Assembly: GCA_024235855.1 (NCBI GenBank)
Contig: JACKLN010000003.1
Coordinates: 186,001 to 250,000 of the forward strand
Reading direction: 5' to 3'
DNA length: 64,000 nucleotides
DNA from: Burkholderiaceae bacterium
Lineage (GTDB): Bacteria; Pseudomonadota; Gammaproteobacteria; Burkholderiales; Burkholderiaceae_C
Under the pieces are notes generated by a model that searched no databases, had not been told where the DNA came from, and was given only the letters and a program-made list of their open reading frames with translations. Shown piece after piece: positions 36,525-46,460 of this stretch (its first letter is position 1; each line of letters begins with the position of its first letter). The translations under genes were made by a program, and so were the position numbers.

Positions 36525-37721
36525 ATGACACAGCCCTTTCTCCCGGCAGCAGCGGATGCGCGCGGCAGGGCCCCCACCTTGGGCGTGCTCGGTGGCGGCC
36601 AGCTGGGCCGGATGTTCCTGCATGCTGCGCAGCAGATGGGCTACGAGACCGCCGTGCTCGACCCGGATGCCGCCAGCCCCGCCGGTCGTGTGGCGCATGC
36701 GCACCTGCAGGCCGCCTACGAGGATCCGCAGGCCCTGCAGCACCTCGCCGAGTTGGCCCACGCCGTGACCACGGAGTTCGAGAACGTGCCGGCCGTGGCG
36801 TTGAAGACGCTGGCCCTGCACGTGCCGGTGTCGCCGTCGGCAGCTGCGGTGGCCGTGTGCCAGCACCGCGCGAGAGAGAAGGCGTTCATCCAGGCGGCTG
36901 GCGTGTCCTGCGCGCCGTTTGCGGACGTGGTGGACGAGGCCGGGCTGGCGACCGCGGCGAATCGTCCCGAACTGTTCCCCGGGCTGTTGAAGACCGCCAC
37001 GCTGGGCTATGACGGCAAGGGACAGCGCGCCGTCGCCACCGCGGCCGACCTGCCTGCCGCCTGGGCCGATCTGGGTCATGCGCCCTGCGTGCTGGAAAAG
37101 CGGCTGGACCTGCGCGTGGAGTGCAGCGTCATCGTCGCACGGGGCCGCGACGGCGCCTGTGTGCACTTGCCGGTGCAGCAGAACCTGCACCGTGGAGGCA
37201 TCCTCGCCGTCACCCAGGTGCCGGCGCCCGATGTGTCGGCGGCGCAGTCGCAGGCGGCCGTGGCGGCTGCACAGCGCCTCGCCGCTGCGCTGGACTACGT
37301 GGGCGTGCTGTGCGTCGAGTTTTTCGTGCTGGCCGACGGCAGCCTGGTGGCCAACGAGATGGCGCCGCGGCCGCACAACTCGGGCCACTACAGCATGGAC
37401 GCCTGCGACGTGTCGCAGTTCGAATTGCAGGTGCGTACGCTCGCCGGCCTGCCGTTGACGCCCCCGCGGCAGCACTCGCCGGCCGTGATGTTGAACCTGC
37501 TCGGGGACCTGTGGTTCCCGGATGGTGCCGAACAGCCGCCGCGGTCGCCCGACTGGGCCGGTGTACTGGCCCTGCCGGGTGCCCGCCTTCACCTGTACGG
37601 CAAGACGGATGCGCGCCCGGGCCGGAAGATGGGGCACCTGAACATCGTCGGCGCCGATGCCGCCGAGGTGCGCGAGGTGGCGCTGCAGGCGTGCCGCGTG
37701 CTCGGACTGCCGCCGTTCTGA
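36525..37721 (+). CDS. purK: N5-carboxyaminoimidazole ribonucleotide synthase
   Basis: 398 residues from the ATG at 36525. ATP-grasp enzyme: an N-terminal GVLGGGQLGRMFLHAA segment, TTEFENVP near 84, LLKTATLGYDGKGQ near 147-160, CVEFFVLADGSLVANEMAPRPHNSGH near 265-290 and the Q-F-x-x-Q/R motif SQFELQVRTLAGLPL. It carboxylates AIR with bicarbonate and ATP. The 158-bp space after purE holds only two very short overlapping ORFs (36363-36443 and 36445-36528) with no recognisable product. Confidence 0.95.
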   Translation: MTQPFLPAAADARGRAPTLGVLGGGQLGRMFLHAAQQMGYETAVLDPDAASPAGRVAHAHLQAAYEDPQALQHLAELAHAVTTEFENVPAVALKTLALHVPVSPSAAAVAVCQHRAREKAFIQAAGVSCAPFADVVDEAGLATAANRPELFPGLLKTATLGYDGKGQRAVATAADLPAAWADLGHAPCVLEKRLDLRVECSVIVARGRDGACVHLPVQQNLHRGGILAVTQVPAPDVSAAQSQAAVAAAQRLAAALDYVGVLCVEFFVLADGSLVANEMAPRPHNSGHYSMDACDVSQFELQVRTLAGLPLTPPRQHSPAVMLNLLGDLWFPDGAEQPPRSPDWAGVLALPGARLHLYGKTDARPGRKMGHLNIVGADAAEVREVALQACRVLGLPPF

Positions 37722-37732
37722 GGCCTGTAACG

Positions 37733-38719
37733 ATGCCAGTCTTGCCTGGCCAGGCGCCATGGGCCATTGCGCGGGCCGCGCAGACCCTGGCCGACGGGGC
37801 GCTGGTGGCGTTTCCCACCGAAACCGTGTACGGCCTCGGCGCCCGGGCCGACGACGACGTCGCAGTGGCGCGCATCTTTGCCGCGAAGCGTCGGCCCGCC
37901 GATCATCCGCTGATCGTGCACGTGGTCGATGCCACTGCCGCGCAGGCCTTTTGTGTCGACGTCGATCCGATGGCACGCGCCTTGATGGCGCGCTTCTGGC
38001 CGGGGCCGCTGACGCTGATCCTGCCGCGGCGCCCAGGTGTCGCCGCGGTGGCCGCCGGCGGCCAGGACAGCATCGGCCTGCGCTGCCCGGCGCATCCGGT
38101 GGCCCAGGCGCTGCTCCGGGCGGCGGGCGATCGGGGCGTGGCCGGTGTGGCGGCGCCCAGCGCCAACCGCTTCGGCCGGGTCAGCCCGACCTGCGCTGCC
38201 CATGTCGAGTCGGAATTCGGCGCGGACCTCTGCGTGCTCGACGGTGGCCCCTGCGCGGTCGGCATCGAGTCGACCATCGTGGACTGCACGCGCCTGCCGC
38301 CGGCCCTGCTGCGGCCCGGCGGGCTCGCGCGCGACGTGCTCGAGGCAGCCATCGGGGGCGCGCTGGTCGTGCCCGACGCCGGCCGGCCGCGTGCGTCGGG
38401 CACGCTGGCGTCGCACTATGCCCCGCGTGCACGGGTGCGCCTGTTCCCGGATGCCGCCGCGTTGTCGGCAGCGCTCGCATCGCCCGCGGCGGACACCTTG
38501 CTTCACAACGTGGCGGTATATTCGCGCAGCCTGTCGGCGGTGCCAGGCGGGGCGGTGCTGCAGGTGATGCCCGCCACGCCTGAAGCCGCCGCCCATGAAT
38601 TGTTTGCGGTGCTTCGCGCGTTGGATGCCGGCGGCGTCGCCGAGATCTGGGTCGAACACCCGCCCGCCGACGCGGCCTGGGAGGCGGTGAACGACCGCCT
38701 GCGTCGCGCTGCCGCGTGA
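37733..38719 (+). CDS. tsaC: L-threonylcarbamoyladenylate synthase (Sua5 type)
   Basis: 328 residues from the ATG at 37733. YrdC domain about 10-205: GALVAFPTETVYGLGA, FAAKRRPADHPLIVHV, FWPGPLTLILPRR, APSANRFGRVSPT and the CAVGIESTIVDCT strand. A C-terminal SUA5 domain follows a linker with ASGTLASHYAPRA. The two-domain length makes it Sua5 rather than the short TsaC. It makes threonylcarbamoyl-AMP for t6A37 in tRNA, the same pathway as the tsaB encoded 4 kb downstream. Overlaps the next coding region only in a longer, unlikely reading. Confidence 0.95.
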   Translation: MPVLPGQAPWAIARAAQTLADGALVAFPTETVYGLGARADDDVAVARIFAAKRRPADHPLIVHVVDATAAQAFCVDVDPMARALMARFWPGPLTLILPRRPGVAAVAAGGQDSIGLRCPAHPVAQALLRAAGDRGVAGVAAPSANRFGRVSPTCAAHVESEFGADLCVLDGGPCAVGIESTIVDCTRLPPALLRPGGLARDVLEAAIGGALVVPDAGRPRASGTLASHYAPRARVRLFPDAAALSAALASPAADTLLHNVAVYSRSLSAVPGGAVLQVMPATPEAAAHELFAVLRALDAGGVAEIWVEHPPADAAWEAVNDRLRRAAA

Positions 38720-38769
38720 ACCCGTTGCACCACCCGCCAGTACCACCCGCCAATGGGCGTGGAGACGAG

Positions 38770-39726
38770 ATGAGCCTTTCTGGATTCCTGCCACTCCGGC
38801 CCCTGGGTCGTGCCGTGAGGCCGTTGATCGGCGCCGTGGCGGCCGCGCTGCTGGCCTCCTGCGGTGGCGGCACCTCGCAGATCGAGGCTTTCGTGGCCGA
38901 CCGCCTGGTCGTCTTTGGTGACGAGACCAGCGCGTTGACCCCCGACGGTCGAAGCTACAGCGTCAACGCCATCACCGACAGTGTGCTGGACTGCGAGGCC
39001 CAGCCCATCTGGGTGCAGTCGCTGGCCGCCATCTATGGGCTGACGTTTGCCGAATGCAATCCCGACGATGTCACGTCTCCTCAGGCCTTCATGCGTGCCG
39101 TTGCGGGTGCTCGCGTGACGGACGTGACCGCCCAGGTCGATGCACAACTCACTGGTGATGGCGTGGCTGGCAACACGCTGGTCACCATGCTCGCGGGCAC
39201 CAACGATGTCCTGGACCTCTACGCGGCGTTTCCCGACACCACCCGCGCGGAACTCCTGACGCAGGCGCGCGCACGCGGTGCGCAGTTGGCCGTCGAGGTC
39301 AACCGCCTGGTTGCGGCCGGGGCCCGTGTCATCGTGTCGACGGCGCCGGATGTGGGGCTGACCCCCTACGCGCTCGCCGAAAAGGCCGCTCACACGGACA
39401 CCGACCGGGCCGCACTGCTGACCGCCCTGACCTCGGAATTCAACGCTGGCCTGCGCACGACGGTGCTCAACGACGGCCGCTATATCGGTCTGGTGCTGGC
39501 CGACGAGATGGTGCAGGCGATGACCATCTCCCCCAGCAGCTTCGGCCTGGGCAACATCAAGGACGCGGCCTGCGCCGTGGCATTGCCCGACTGCACGACC
39601 GAGACCCTGGTCACCGGCGCCGACGCCGCCACCTGGCTCTGGGCCGACGACTTGCGCCTGGCCTTCAACGGTCAGAATCGCCTGGGCATCCTGGCCGTCA
39701 GCCGGGCGCGGAACAACCCGTTCTGA
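38770..39726 (+). CDS. SGNH/GDSL-hydrolase-like lipoprotein lacking the canonical Ser
   Basis: 318 residues from the ATG at 38770 (GGAGACGAG just upstream). Lipoprotein signal with lipobox LLASC. The mature protein follows the SGNH layout: a first block RLVVFGDETSAL near 46, where GDSL-type enzymes have G-D-S; a block with Gly and Asn (LVTMLAGTNDVLDLYAAF); VIVSTAPDVGLTPYA; and a last block WLWADDLRLAFNGQNRLG, where the D-x-x-H dyad is expected but no His follows. Either it belongs to a divergent subfamily or it is a non-catalytic relative. Its 3' end overlaps the convergent SemiSWEET gene by 29 bases. Confidence 0.65.
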   Translation: MSLSGFLPLRPLGRAVRPLIGAVAAALLASCGGGTSQIEAFVADRLVVFGDETSALTPDGRSYSVNAITDSVLDCEAQPIWVQSLAAIYGLTFAECNPDDVTSPQAFMRAVAGARVTDVTAQVDAQLTGDGVAGNTLVTMLAGTNDVLDLYAAFPDTTRAELLTQARARGAQLAVEVNRLVAAGARVIVSTAPDVGLTPYALAEKAAHTDTDRAALLTALTSEFNAGLRTTVLNDGRYIGLVLADEMVQAMTISPSSFGLGNIKDAACAVALPDCTTETLVTGADAATWLWADDLRLAFNGQNRLGILAVSRARNNPF

Positions 39727-40021
39727 TTGCCGCGCGGCGGATCGCCCGGTCGGCCCGCAGCTTGGTCACCAGGATCGTCGCCGCCAGCGCCAGCGTCACG
39801 GTGTTGGCGACGATGATGGGCCACTCACCCAGCCGCCAGCCGTACCACAGCCACAGTGCCACGCCGACCGTGAAGGCGCCGTACATGCCGGCGGAGATGC
39901 CGGACACGTCGCGTGTGCGCAGCGTCAGCACGGCCTGCGGCAGGAACGACAGCGTGGTGAAACTGGCGGCGGCGTACCCCAGCCACTGGGTGGGCAGCGC
40001 CGTCAGGGCATCGGTCAGCAT
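39698..40021 (-). CDS. SemiSWEET-family (PQ-loop) transporter
   Basis: 107 residues with three membrane helices. The PQ-loop motif in helix 1 reads FTTLSFLPQAVLTLRTRDVSGIS, and helix 3 is IVANTVTLALAATILV. These half-size SWEET proteins work as dimers and carry sugars down their gradient. SD GGAG precedes the ATG at 40021. It lies tail to tail with the SGNH lipoprotein gene, the last codons overlapping. Confidence 0.9.
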   Translation of the reverse strand: MLTDALTALPTQWLGYAAASFTTLSFLPQAVLTLRTRDVSGISAGMYGAFTVGVALWLWYGWRLGEWPIIVANTVTLALAATILVTKLRADRAIRRAAIRTGCSAPG

Positions 40022-40054
40022 CGAAGGCTCCAGGGCAAAGGCCGTGTTCGGGCG

Positions 40055-41506
40055 TCAGCGTGCCGCACCGTCGGCACGCGCCCAGCGCACCAGCGCGTCC
40101 AGCGCCGGCCGCGCCGCCTGCGCATTGTCGTGGTTCAGGATGGCCACCAGCACGTAGCGGCGGCCGCTGTCGGACAGCACGTAGCCGGCCACCCCGGCCA
40201 CGTCGCGCAGGGAACCGGTCTTCAGGTGTGCGCGCCCGTCGCCGGCGCGGCTGCGTCGCATCGTGCCGTCCAGCCCGGCCACTGGCAGAGAGGACATCAG
40301 CTCCGACATCACCGGGCTGCCCCAGGCCTGCTGCAGCAGCCGGGCCAGCGCAGCGGCCGACGCGCGCGTTTCGCGCGACAGGCCGGCACCGTTGTCCAGT
40401 CGCACGCCGGCGGCCAGTTCCGCACCCAGCCGGTTGGTGAGCCAGGCGGCCATGGCCAGCCGGGCGCGCTCAGGCGTGGCCGGCGTGCCTTCAGCCAGTG
40501 CCAGGCTCAGGAACAGCTGCTGCGCCATCAGGTTGTTGCTGTACTTGTTGATGTCGCGCACCACCTCGGCCAGCGGCGGCGAGACGGCCTCCAGGTCCGG
40601 CGCGCGGTCGGTGGGCGCCGTGCCGTCGCGCACGCGGCCGGTCAGGCTGCCGCCCATGTCGCGCCACAGTGCGGTCAGCAGGCGGGCGTTGTAGCTGTCC
40701 GGGTCGGGGTCGGCCACCGGCCAGTTCAGCGGGCCGCAGGCCGCCGGGTAGGCGCCGGCGAAGCGCGCACCCTCGGGGCCGAAGCTGGCCTTCAGTGCGC
40801 CGCGCCAGTCGCTGCACGGGCCGGCGCCCAGCGGCACCTCCAGCACGGCAGGCGCGCCATCGAGCCGGGGCTCCTGCGTCACCCGCGCGCGGCCACCGGC
40901 CGGGTCCGGCACGAAGCCGTAGACCACCGACTTGTAGTTCAGCGGCAGCGCATCCGGCCCCACGTTGTACGGCCGCAGCGGTTCGCCGTCGAAGGCGCCG
41001 GGCGCGTGCGCCGGCAGGGCGAACGCGCCGCGGTCGAGCACGATGTCGCCGCGGATCTCGCGCACGCCCAGTTGCCGTACGCGCTGCAGCAGCAGCCACA
41101 CGCGTTCCAGCACCAGGGTCGGGTCCCCGCGGCCCTGGATCACCAGCGCGCCGTCGAGCACACCGTCGCGCACCGGGCCGTCCAGCCAGACCGGCGTGCG
41201 CCAGGCCCAGGCCGGGCCCAGTTGGTCGAGTGCTGCGTAGGTGGTCAGCAGCTTGGCCAGCGACGCCGGGTTCACCGACTCGCGGGCCTGGGCCGACAGC
41301 AGCGGGCGGCCGCTGCCAGCCTCCTCGATCACGACTGCGAGCGCCGACTCCGGCACCCTGGCGCGCTGCAGGGCCTGCCGCACCTCCGGCGGCAAAGTCG
41401 GGGTCTCGGCGTACGCCGATGACGCCGTCGCCAGCGCCAAGGCGCCGACGGCACCCGCCCAGCGCGTCGCGACACGCCTTGTCCATCCAGCATCCATGTC
41501 GCCCAT
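40055..41506 (-). CDS. dacB: D-alanyl-D-alanine carboxypeptidase/endopeptidase (PBP4, DacB)
   Basis: 483 residues from the ATG at 41506 (another at 41497). Signal peptide ending SSAYAET. Peptidase S13 motifs: SLAK at about 82-85 (SxxK nucleophile), YSNN (SxN), and HLKTGSLRD near the C-terminus (KTG), with the large inserted domains typical of class C type-4 PBPs in between. It trims or cleaves peptidoglycan cross-links in the periplasm. It is divergent from tsaB across 23 bp. Confidence 0.93.
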   Translation of the reverse strand: MGDMDAGWTRRVATRWAGAVGALALATASSAYAETPTLPPEVRQALQRARVPESALAVVIEEAGSGRPLLSAQARESVNPASLAKLLTTYAALDQLGPAWAWRTPVWLDGPVRDGVLDGALVIQGRGDPTLVLERVWLLLQRVRQLGVREIRGDIVLDRGAFALPAHAPGAFDGEPLRPYNVGPDALPLNYKSVVYGFVPDPAGGRARVTQEPRLDGAPAVLEVPLGAGPCSDWRGALKASFGPEGARFAGAYPAACGPLNWPVADPDPDSYNARLLTALWRDMGGSLTGRVRDGTAPTDRAPDLEAVSPPLAEVVRDINKYSNNLMAQQLFLSLALAEGTPATPERARLAMAAWLTNRLGAELAAGVRLDNGAGLSRETRASAAALARLLQQAWGSPVMSELMSSLPVAGLDGTMRRSRAGDGRAHLKTGSLRDVAGVAGYVLSDSGRRYVLVAILNHDNAQAARPALDALVRWARADGAAR

Positions 41507-41517
41507 GATGGCATGGC

Positions 41518-41523
41518 TACACT
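41518..41523 (+). promoter_or_regulatory. -10-like TACACT 6 nt before tsaB
   Basis: TACACT, six bases, ATG at 41530. The gap to dacB is so short that any upstream promoter element lies in the dacB leader. No clear -35. Confidence 0.4.
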
Positions 41524-41529
41524 CGCCCG

Positions 41530-42270
41530 ATGCCCGAAATACCTGGCTCCACTTCGGCGTCGCCACGACTGCTGGCCATTGACACGGCCACCGAGGTCGT
41601 GGCCGTGGCGGCCCGTGGTCCGGCCGGGTCGGCCGCCCGCAGCGCGCCCGGTGGTGCCGAGGCGTCGGCCAGCCTGCTGCCGGCCGTGCAGGCCGTGCTG
41701 GCCGAGGCCGGGCTGGCGGCCACGGACCTGGATGCCATCGCCTTCGGCGCAGGCCCGGGCGCCTTCACGGGCCTGCGCACGGCCTGTGCCGCGGCGCAGG
41801 GCCTGGCCTTCGGCCTCGGCTGCCCGCTGCTGCCGCTGGACGACCTGGCACTGTGGGCCGAGGACAGCCCGTGGCGAGACGAGGCCAGCGGCCCACCGGT
41901 CTGGGTGGCGGTGGACGCGCGCATGGGCGAGGTTTACGCCGCCGCCTACCGCCGGGTGGCGCCAGCCACCTGGCAGGCCGAGGTGGCGCCCGCCCTGTAC
42001 ACGCTGGATGCGCTGGCCGCGGCCTTCGCCGCCGCGCCGCCCCGGCGCCTGGCGGGCAACGCCCCCGCGGCCCTGGGCGACCGCTGGCCCGCGACCACCG
42101 CGGTTGGACACGCCACGTTGCACGATCGGCCGACAGCCCTGCTGCGCCTGGCAGCGTCGGCCTGGCAGCGGGGCGAGGCCATCGACCCGGCGCTGGCCCT
42201 GCCGCTGTACCTGCGCGACAAGGTGGCGCTGACCACGGCCGAGCGCGCCGCCCGACAGGCTGCGACGTGA
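41530..42270 (+). CDS. tsaB: tRNA threonylcarbamoyladenosine biosynthesis protein TsaB
   Basis: 246 residues. ASKHA-type fold with LLAIDTATEVVAVAARG near 14-30 and IAFGAGPGAFTGLRTACAAAQGLAF, split over two strands and containing the family GPGSFTGLR-like motif. WVAVDARMGEVYAAAY follows near 125. TsaB scaffolds TsaD and TsaE in t6A synthesis. rimI follows with a GTGA overlap, as in many proteobacteria. Confidence 0.95.
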   Translation: MPEIPGSTSASPRLLAIDTATEVVAVAARGPAGSAARSAPGGAEASASLLPAVQAVLAEAGLAATDLDAIAFGAGPGAFTGLRTACAAAQGLAFGLGCPLLPLDDLALWAEDSPWRDEASGPPVWVAVDARMGEVYAAAYRRVAPATWQAEVAPALYTLDALAAAFAAAPPRRLAGNAPAALGDRWPATTAVGHATLHDRPTALLRLAASAWQRGEAIDPALALPLYLRDKVALTTAERAARQAAT

Positions 42271-42758
42271 GCGCCGTGCCTGCGCTCAAGCTGCATTGCC
42301 GGGCGATGCAGGCCCGGGACGTCGACGCCGTCATGGCCGTCGAACGGCTGGCCTACGACTTCCCCTGGACCGCGGGCAACTTCCTGGACTCGCTGTCGGC
42401 CGGCTACGAAGCCGAACTGGCACTCGACGCCCGCGGTGACGTCGCCGCCTACCGCATCGCGATGGTCGGCGTCGACGAGATGCACCTGCTGAACCTGACG
42501 GTGCGGCCCGACCTGCAGGGCCAGGGCCTGGCCCGCCAGATGCTCGGCCGCCTGGAGGACGACTGCCGCCGCCTGGCCCTGTCGACCCTGTGGCTGGAGG
42601 TGCGGCCCAGCAACGCGCGCGCGCGCATGCTGTACCAGCGCTGGGGGTTCCGGGAGGTCGGGCTGCGCCGCGGCTACTACCCGGCGGCGCAGGGGCGGCG
42701 CGAGGACGCGATCGTGATGCGCCGCACCGTGCCGGAGGCCGCCGATGGGCTGGACTGA
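42267..42758 (+). CDS. rimI: Ribosomal-protein-alanine N-acetyltransferase RimI
   Basis: 163 residues from GTG 42267. GNAT fold with MQARDVDAVMAVERLAYDFPW, LLNLTVRPDLQGQGLARQML (acetyl-CoA loop R/Q-x-x-G-x-G/A near 86-91) and LWLEVRPSNARARMLYQRWG, FREVGLRRGYY. It acetylates the N-terminus of ribosomal protein S18. Its end overlaps the next gene by 14 bases. Confidence 0.93.
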   Translation: MSAVPALKLHCRAMQARDVDAVMAVERLAYDFPWTAGNFLDSLSAGYEAELALDARGDVAAYRIAMVGVDEMHLLNLTVRPDLQGQGLARQMLGRLEDDCRRLALSTLWLEVRPSNARARMLYQRWGFREVGLRRGYYPAAQGRREDAIVMRRTVPEAADGLD

Positions 42759-43584
42759 GCGCCAGCGCGCCATGCTGCAGGCCATGGGCCTGCGCGTCTG
42801 GTCGCCGGTGGCTGGGCCGGAAGCCACGGCAACCGGCGAGCCCGTGCACCTGCCGGAGCTAGACGTCGACACGATGCCGTCACCGCCACCGGCCCGACGC
42901 AGTTCGCCTCCTCCGCATGCTGCCTCGGATGCCGCCGTCCCGCCGCCGTCGGCCACGCCGGCGCCGCTGGCCGGCGCCGTGGCCGACCTTGACTGGCCCG
43001 CCTTGCGCCAGGCCGTGGCGGCCTGCCAGGCCTGCAGCCTGTGCGAAACCCGCCGGCAGACGGTGTTCGGCGTCGGCGCCGAGCGCGCGCACTGGATGGT
43101 GGTGGGCGAGGCGCCGGGCGAGCAGGAGGACCGGCGCGGCGAGCCCTTCGTCGGCCCCGCCGGCCAGTTGCTGGACCGCATGCTGGCGGCACTGGGCCTG
43201 TCGCGCGAGGTCGACGGCACCGACCCGGCACAGCAGGTCTACATCGCCAACACGCTCAAGTGCCGCCCGCCGGGCAACCGCAATCCGACGCCGGACGAGC
43301 TGGCCCGCTGCGAGCCCTTCCTGATGCGCCAGATCGCGCTCGTGCAGCCGCGCATCATCCTGGCCATGGGCCGCTTCGCCGTGCAGGCGCTGCTGCGCAC
43401 CGATGCGCCGATCGGCAAGCTCCGTGGCCAGGTGCACACCTACCAGGGCGTGCCGCTGGTGGTCACCTACCACCCGGCCTACCTGCTGCGCAACCTGCCG
43501 GACAAGGCCAAGGCCTGGGCCGACCTGTGCCTGGCGGCCGACGTGCTGGCCGGTGTAGTCGACGCCCCGGCCCGCGCGGGCTGA
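42745..43584 (+). CDS. Family 4 uracil-DNA glycosylase (iron-sulfur)
   Basis: 279 residues. A Pro/Ala-rich N-terminal 85 residues precede the catalytic domain. Cys94, Cys97 and Cys100 (CQACSLC), with later Cys in LKCRPPG and ARCEPFL, supply the 4Fe-4S cluster. Motif A is GEAPGEQEDRRGEPFVGPAG near 121-140, and motif B is YHPAYLLRN near the C-terminus. It removes uracil from DNA. Third gene of tsaB-rimI-udg, an arrangement common in this order. A GGCTGATCAGCC palindrome (43579-43590) spans its stop and that of convergent glmU. Confidence 0.93.
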   Translation: MGWTERQRAMLQAMGLRVWSPVAGPEATATGEPVHLPELDVDTMPSPPPARRSSPPPHAASDAAVPPPSATPAPLAGAVADLDWPALRQAVAACQACSLCETRRQTVFGVGAERAHWMVVGEAPGEQEDRRGEPFVGPAGQLLDRMLAALGLSREVDGTDPAQQVYIANTLKCRPPGNRNPTPDELARCEPFLMRQIALVQPRIILAMGRFAVQALLRTDAPIGKLRGQVHTYQGVPLVVTYHPAYLLRNLPDKAKAWADLCLAADVLAGVVDAPARAG

Positions 43585-44959
<1,375 letters not shown>

Positions 44960-44961
<2 letters not shown>

Positions 44962-45832
44962 GCGCCTGTCGTCCGCAGCCAAAAGGCTCATTATCGGGTT
45001 GGCCGTCGTCGTGCTGTCGGCCTGCAGCCTGGTGCGCGTGAGTTATGACAACGGCCCGGCGCTGGCGGTGTGGTGGCTGGACGGCTATCTGGACCTGGAC
45101 GACGCCCAGGAGGCTGCCGCCCGGTCGCTGTTGCGCGACTGGTTCGCCTGGCACCGCGGCACGCAGCTGCCGGAATACGCCCGCTGGCTGGCCACTTGGC
45201 GGGAGCGTGCCGGCAGCGAGGTGAGTGGCGAGGAGGTCTGCCGCTGGACGATGCAGGCGCGCGAGGCGCTGTGGACGGCCACCGAACGGGCCCTGCCGGC
45301 CGGCGCGCAGCTGTTGCCGACGCTGAAGCCGGCGCAGATCGACCACCTGGTGGCCGAGATGGCCGACAAGCTGGCCGACGAACGGCGTGAGCGCGCCCAG
45401 CCGTCGGCCGAGGCGCGCCGTGCGGCCGCGCTGGAGCGTGCCGTCGACCGCGCCGAACAGCTCTACGGCACGCTCACCGATGCCCAGCAGCGCCTGCTCG
45501 CCGAGGGCCTGGCGCGCTCGCCGATGGACGCGGCACGCTGGCTGGACGACCGTGAACAGCGGCAACGCCGGTTCGTCGAGGAGCTGCGGCGTGCGCGCAC
45601 GCTCACCGACGACGGTGCGCGGCTGGCGGCCCTGCGCGGGGCTGCCCGTGCGCTGTCGCAGCCGGCCGATGCCGAGACCGCCGCGTTGCAGGCGCGCTGG
45701 CAGGCGCATGGGTGCGAGATGTCGGCCCGGCTGCACGCCAGCACCACGCCGGCCCAGCGCCAGCACCTGCGCGAGCGGCTGTCGGCCTGGGAGGAAGACG
45801 TGCGGGCGCTGGCGGCGTCCGGCGCATCCTGA
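44960..45832 (+). CDS. DUF6279-like lipoprotein
   Basis: 290 residues from the ATG at 44960 (in-frame ATGs at 44936-44942 are alternatives). Lipoprotein signal MRLSSAAKRLIIGLAVVVL with lipobox LSAC. The mature part begins VRVSYDNGPALAVWWLDGYLDLDDAQ, followed by a long helical region (LPEYARWLATWRERAG and repeated Arg/Glu/Ala helices). Proteobacterial proteins with this Y-D-N, W-W-L-D, Y-x-D-L-D start belong to a family of unknown function. The start overlaps the divergent glmU start, leaving no intergenic DNA. Confidence 0.8.
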
Positions 45833-45841
45833 ACCTCCGCC

Positions 45842-45877
45842 GGCCGGTGCGTCAGGGCAGCGTCACGCGCACCGGCC
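45842..45877. terminator. 10-bp stem hairpin between two convergent lipoprotein genes
   Basis: GGCCGGTGCG (45842-45851) pairs perfectly with CGCACCGGCC (45868-45877), ten bases after the DUF6279 stop. The 16-nt loop and missing U-tract are atypical. Confidence 0.45.
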
Positions 45878-46460
45878 GCGGGTTGGGCCCGTTGCGCGGG
45901 AAGTCGATCAGCGCGGCACTGAACAGCGCGCCCAACAGCGCGTCACCCCCGGCGGTGCTGCCTTCATTGGCGGCCCGGGCCTCGTAGAGCGGCTTGCCGC
46001 TGGCGGCGTCGCGCAGCAGCACGGCCACCTGGCGCTCGTAGCGGCTGCGGTCGAAGCGGGTGTCGATCACCCACACCGTGCCGGCCCAGCGATGACCGAC
46101 GATGCCGAAGCCGCCGCGCCACCACAGCGGGTCGTCCCAGGGGTCGGCGCCGGTGCGCGTGGTGCGGCTGGCCACCTGCACCAGCACGTCGGGTTTCTCG
46201 TCGGCGCCTGCCGGGCGGAAGCCGGACTTGGCCAGGGCGTCGCGGGCCGCGGCTTCGACCCGGTCGGCCTCGGCCGGGTCGCTCTGCTGCGAGGGCAGGC
46301 GGTCGAAGGCGTAGCTGCCGGGCGCGCGGCCGGTGGGCCAGTCGCCCCAGGTGGACAGGTCGGCATGCACCGTGTTGAGCGCCGCGCAGCCCGACAGGCC
46401 GGATGCCGCAACCACGGTGGCCAGCAGCAGGACGGGGGCGAACACGGCGCGGCGTTTCAT
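45852..46460 (-). CDS. DUF4136 lipoprotein
   Basis: 202 residues. Lipoprotein signal with lipobox LSGC near residue 25. The mature part follows DUF4136: ADLSTWGDWPTGRAPGSYAF (strand with aromatic residues), AARDALAKSGFRPAG, DVLVQVASRTTR, and a late RQVAVLLRDAASGKPLYEAR strand. Outer-membrane-anchored, function unknown. Its ATG overlaps the ttcA stop by four bases; last gene of the SDR-folB-ttcA operon. Confidence 0.88.
   Translation of the reverse strand: MKRRAVFAPVLLLATVVAASGLSGCAALNTVHADLSTWGDWPTGRAPGSYAFDRLPSQQSDPAEADRVEAAARDALAKSGFRPAGADEKPDVLVQVASRTTRTGADPWDDPLWWRGGFGIVGHRWAGTVWVIDTRFDRSRYERQVAVLLRDAASGKPLYEARAANEGSTAGGDALLGALFSAALIDFPRNGPNPRPVRVTLP

Noticed and set aside
36363..36528. 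Two tiny overlapping ORFs between purE and purK (26 and 27 codons)
   Set aside because: No SD, no conserved features; probably spacer.
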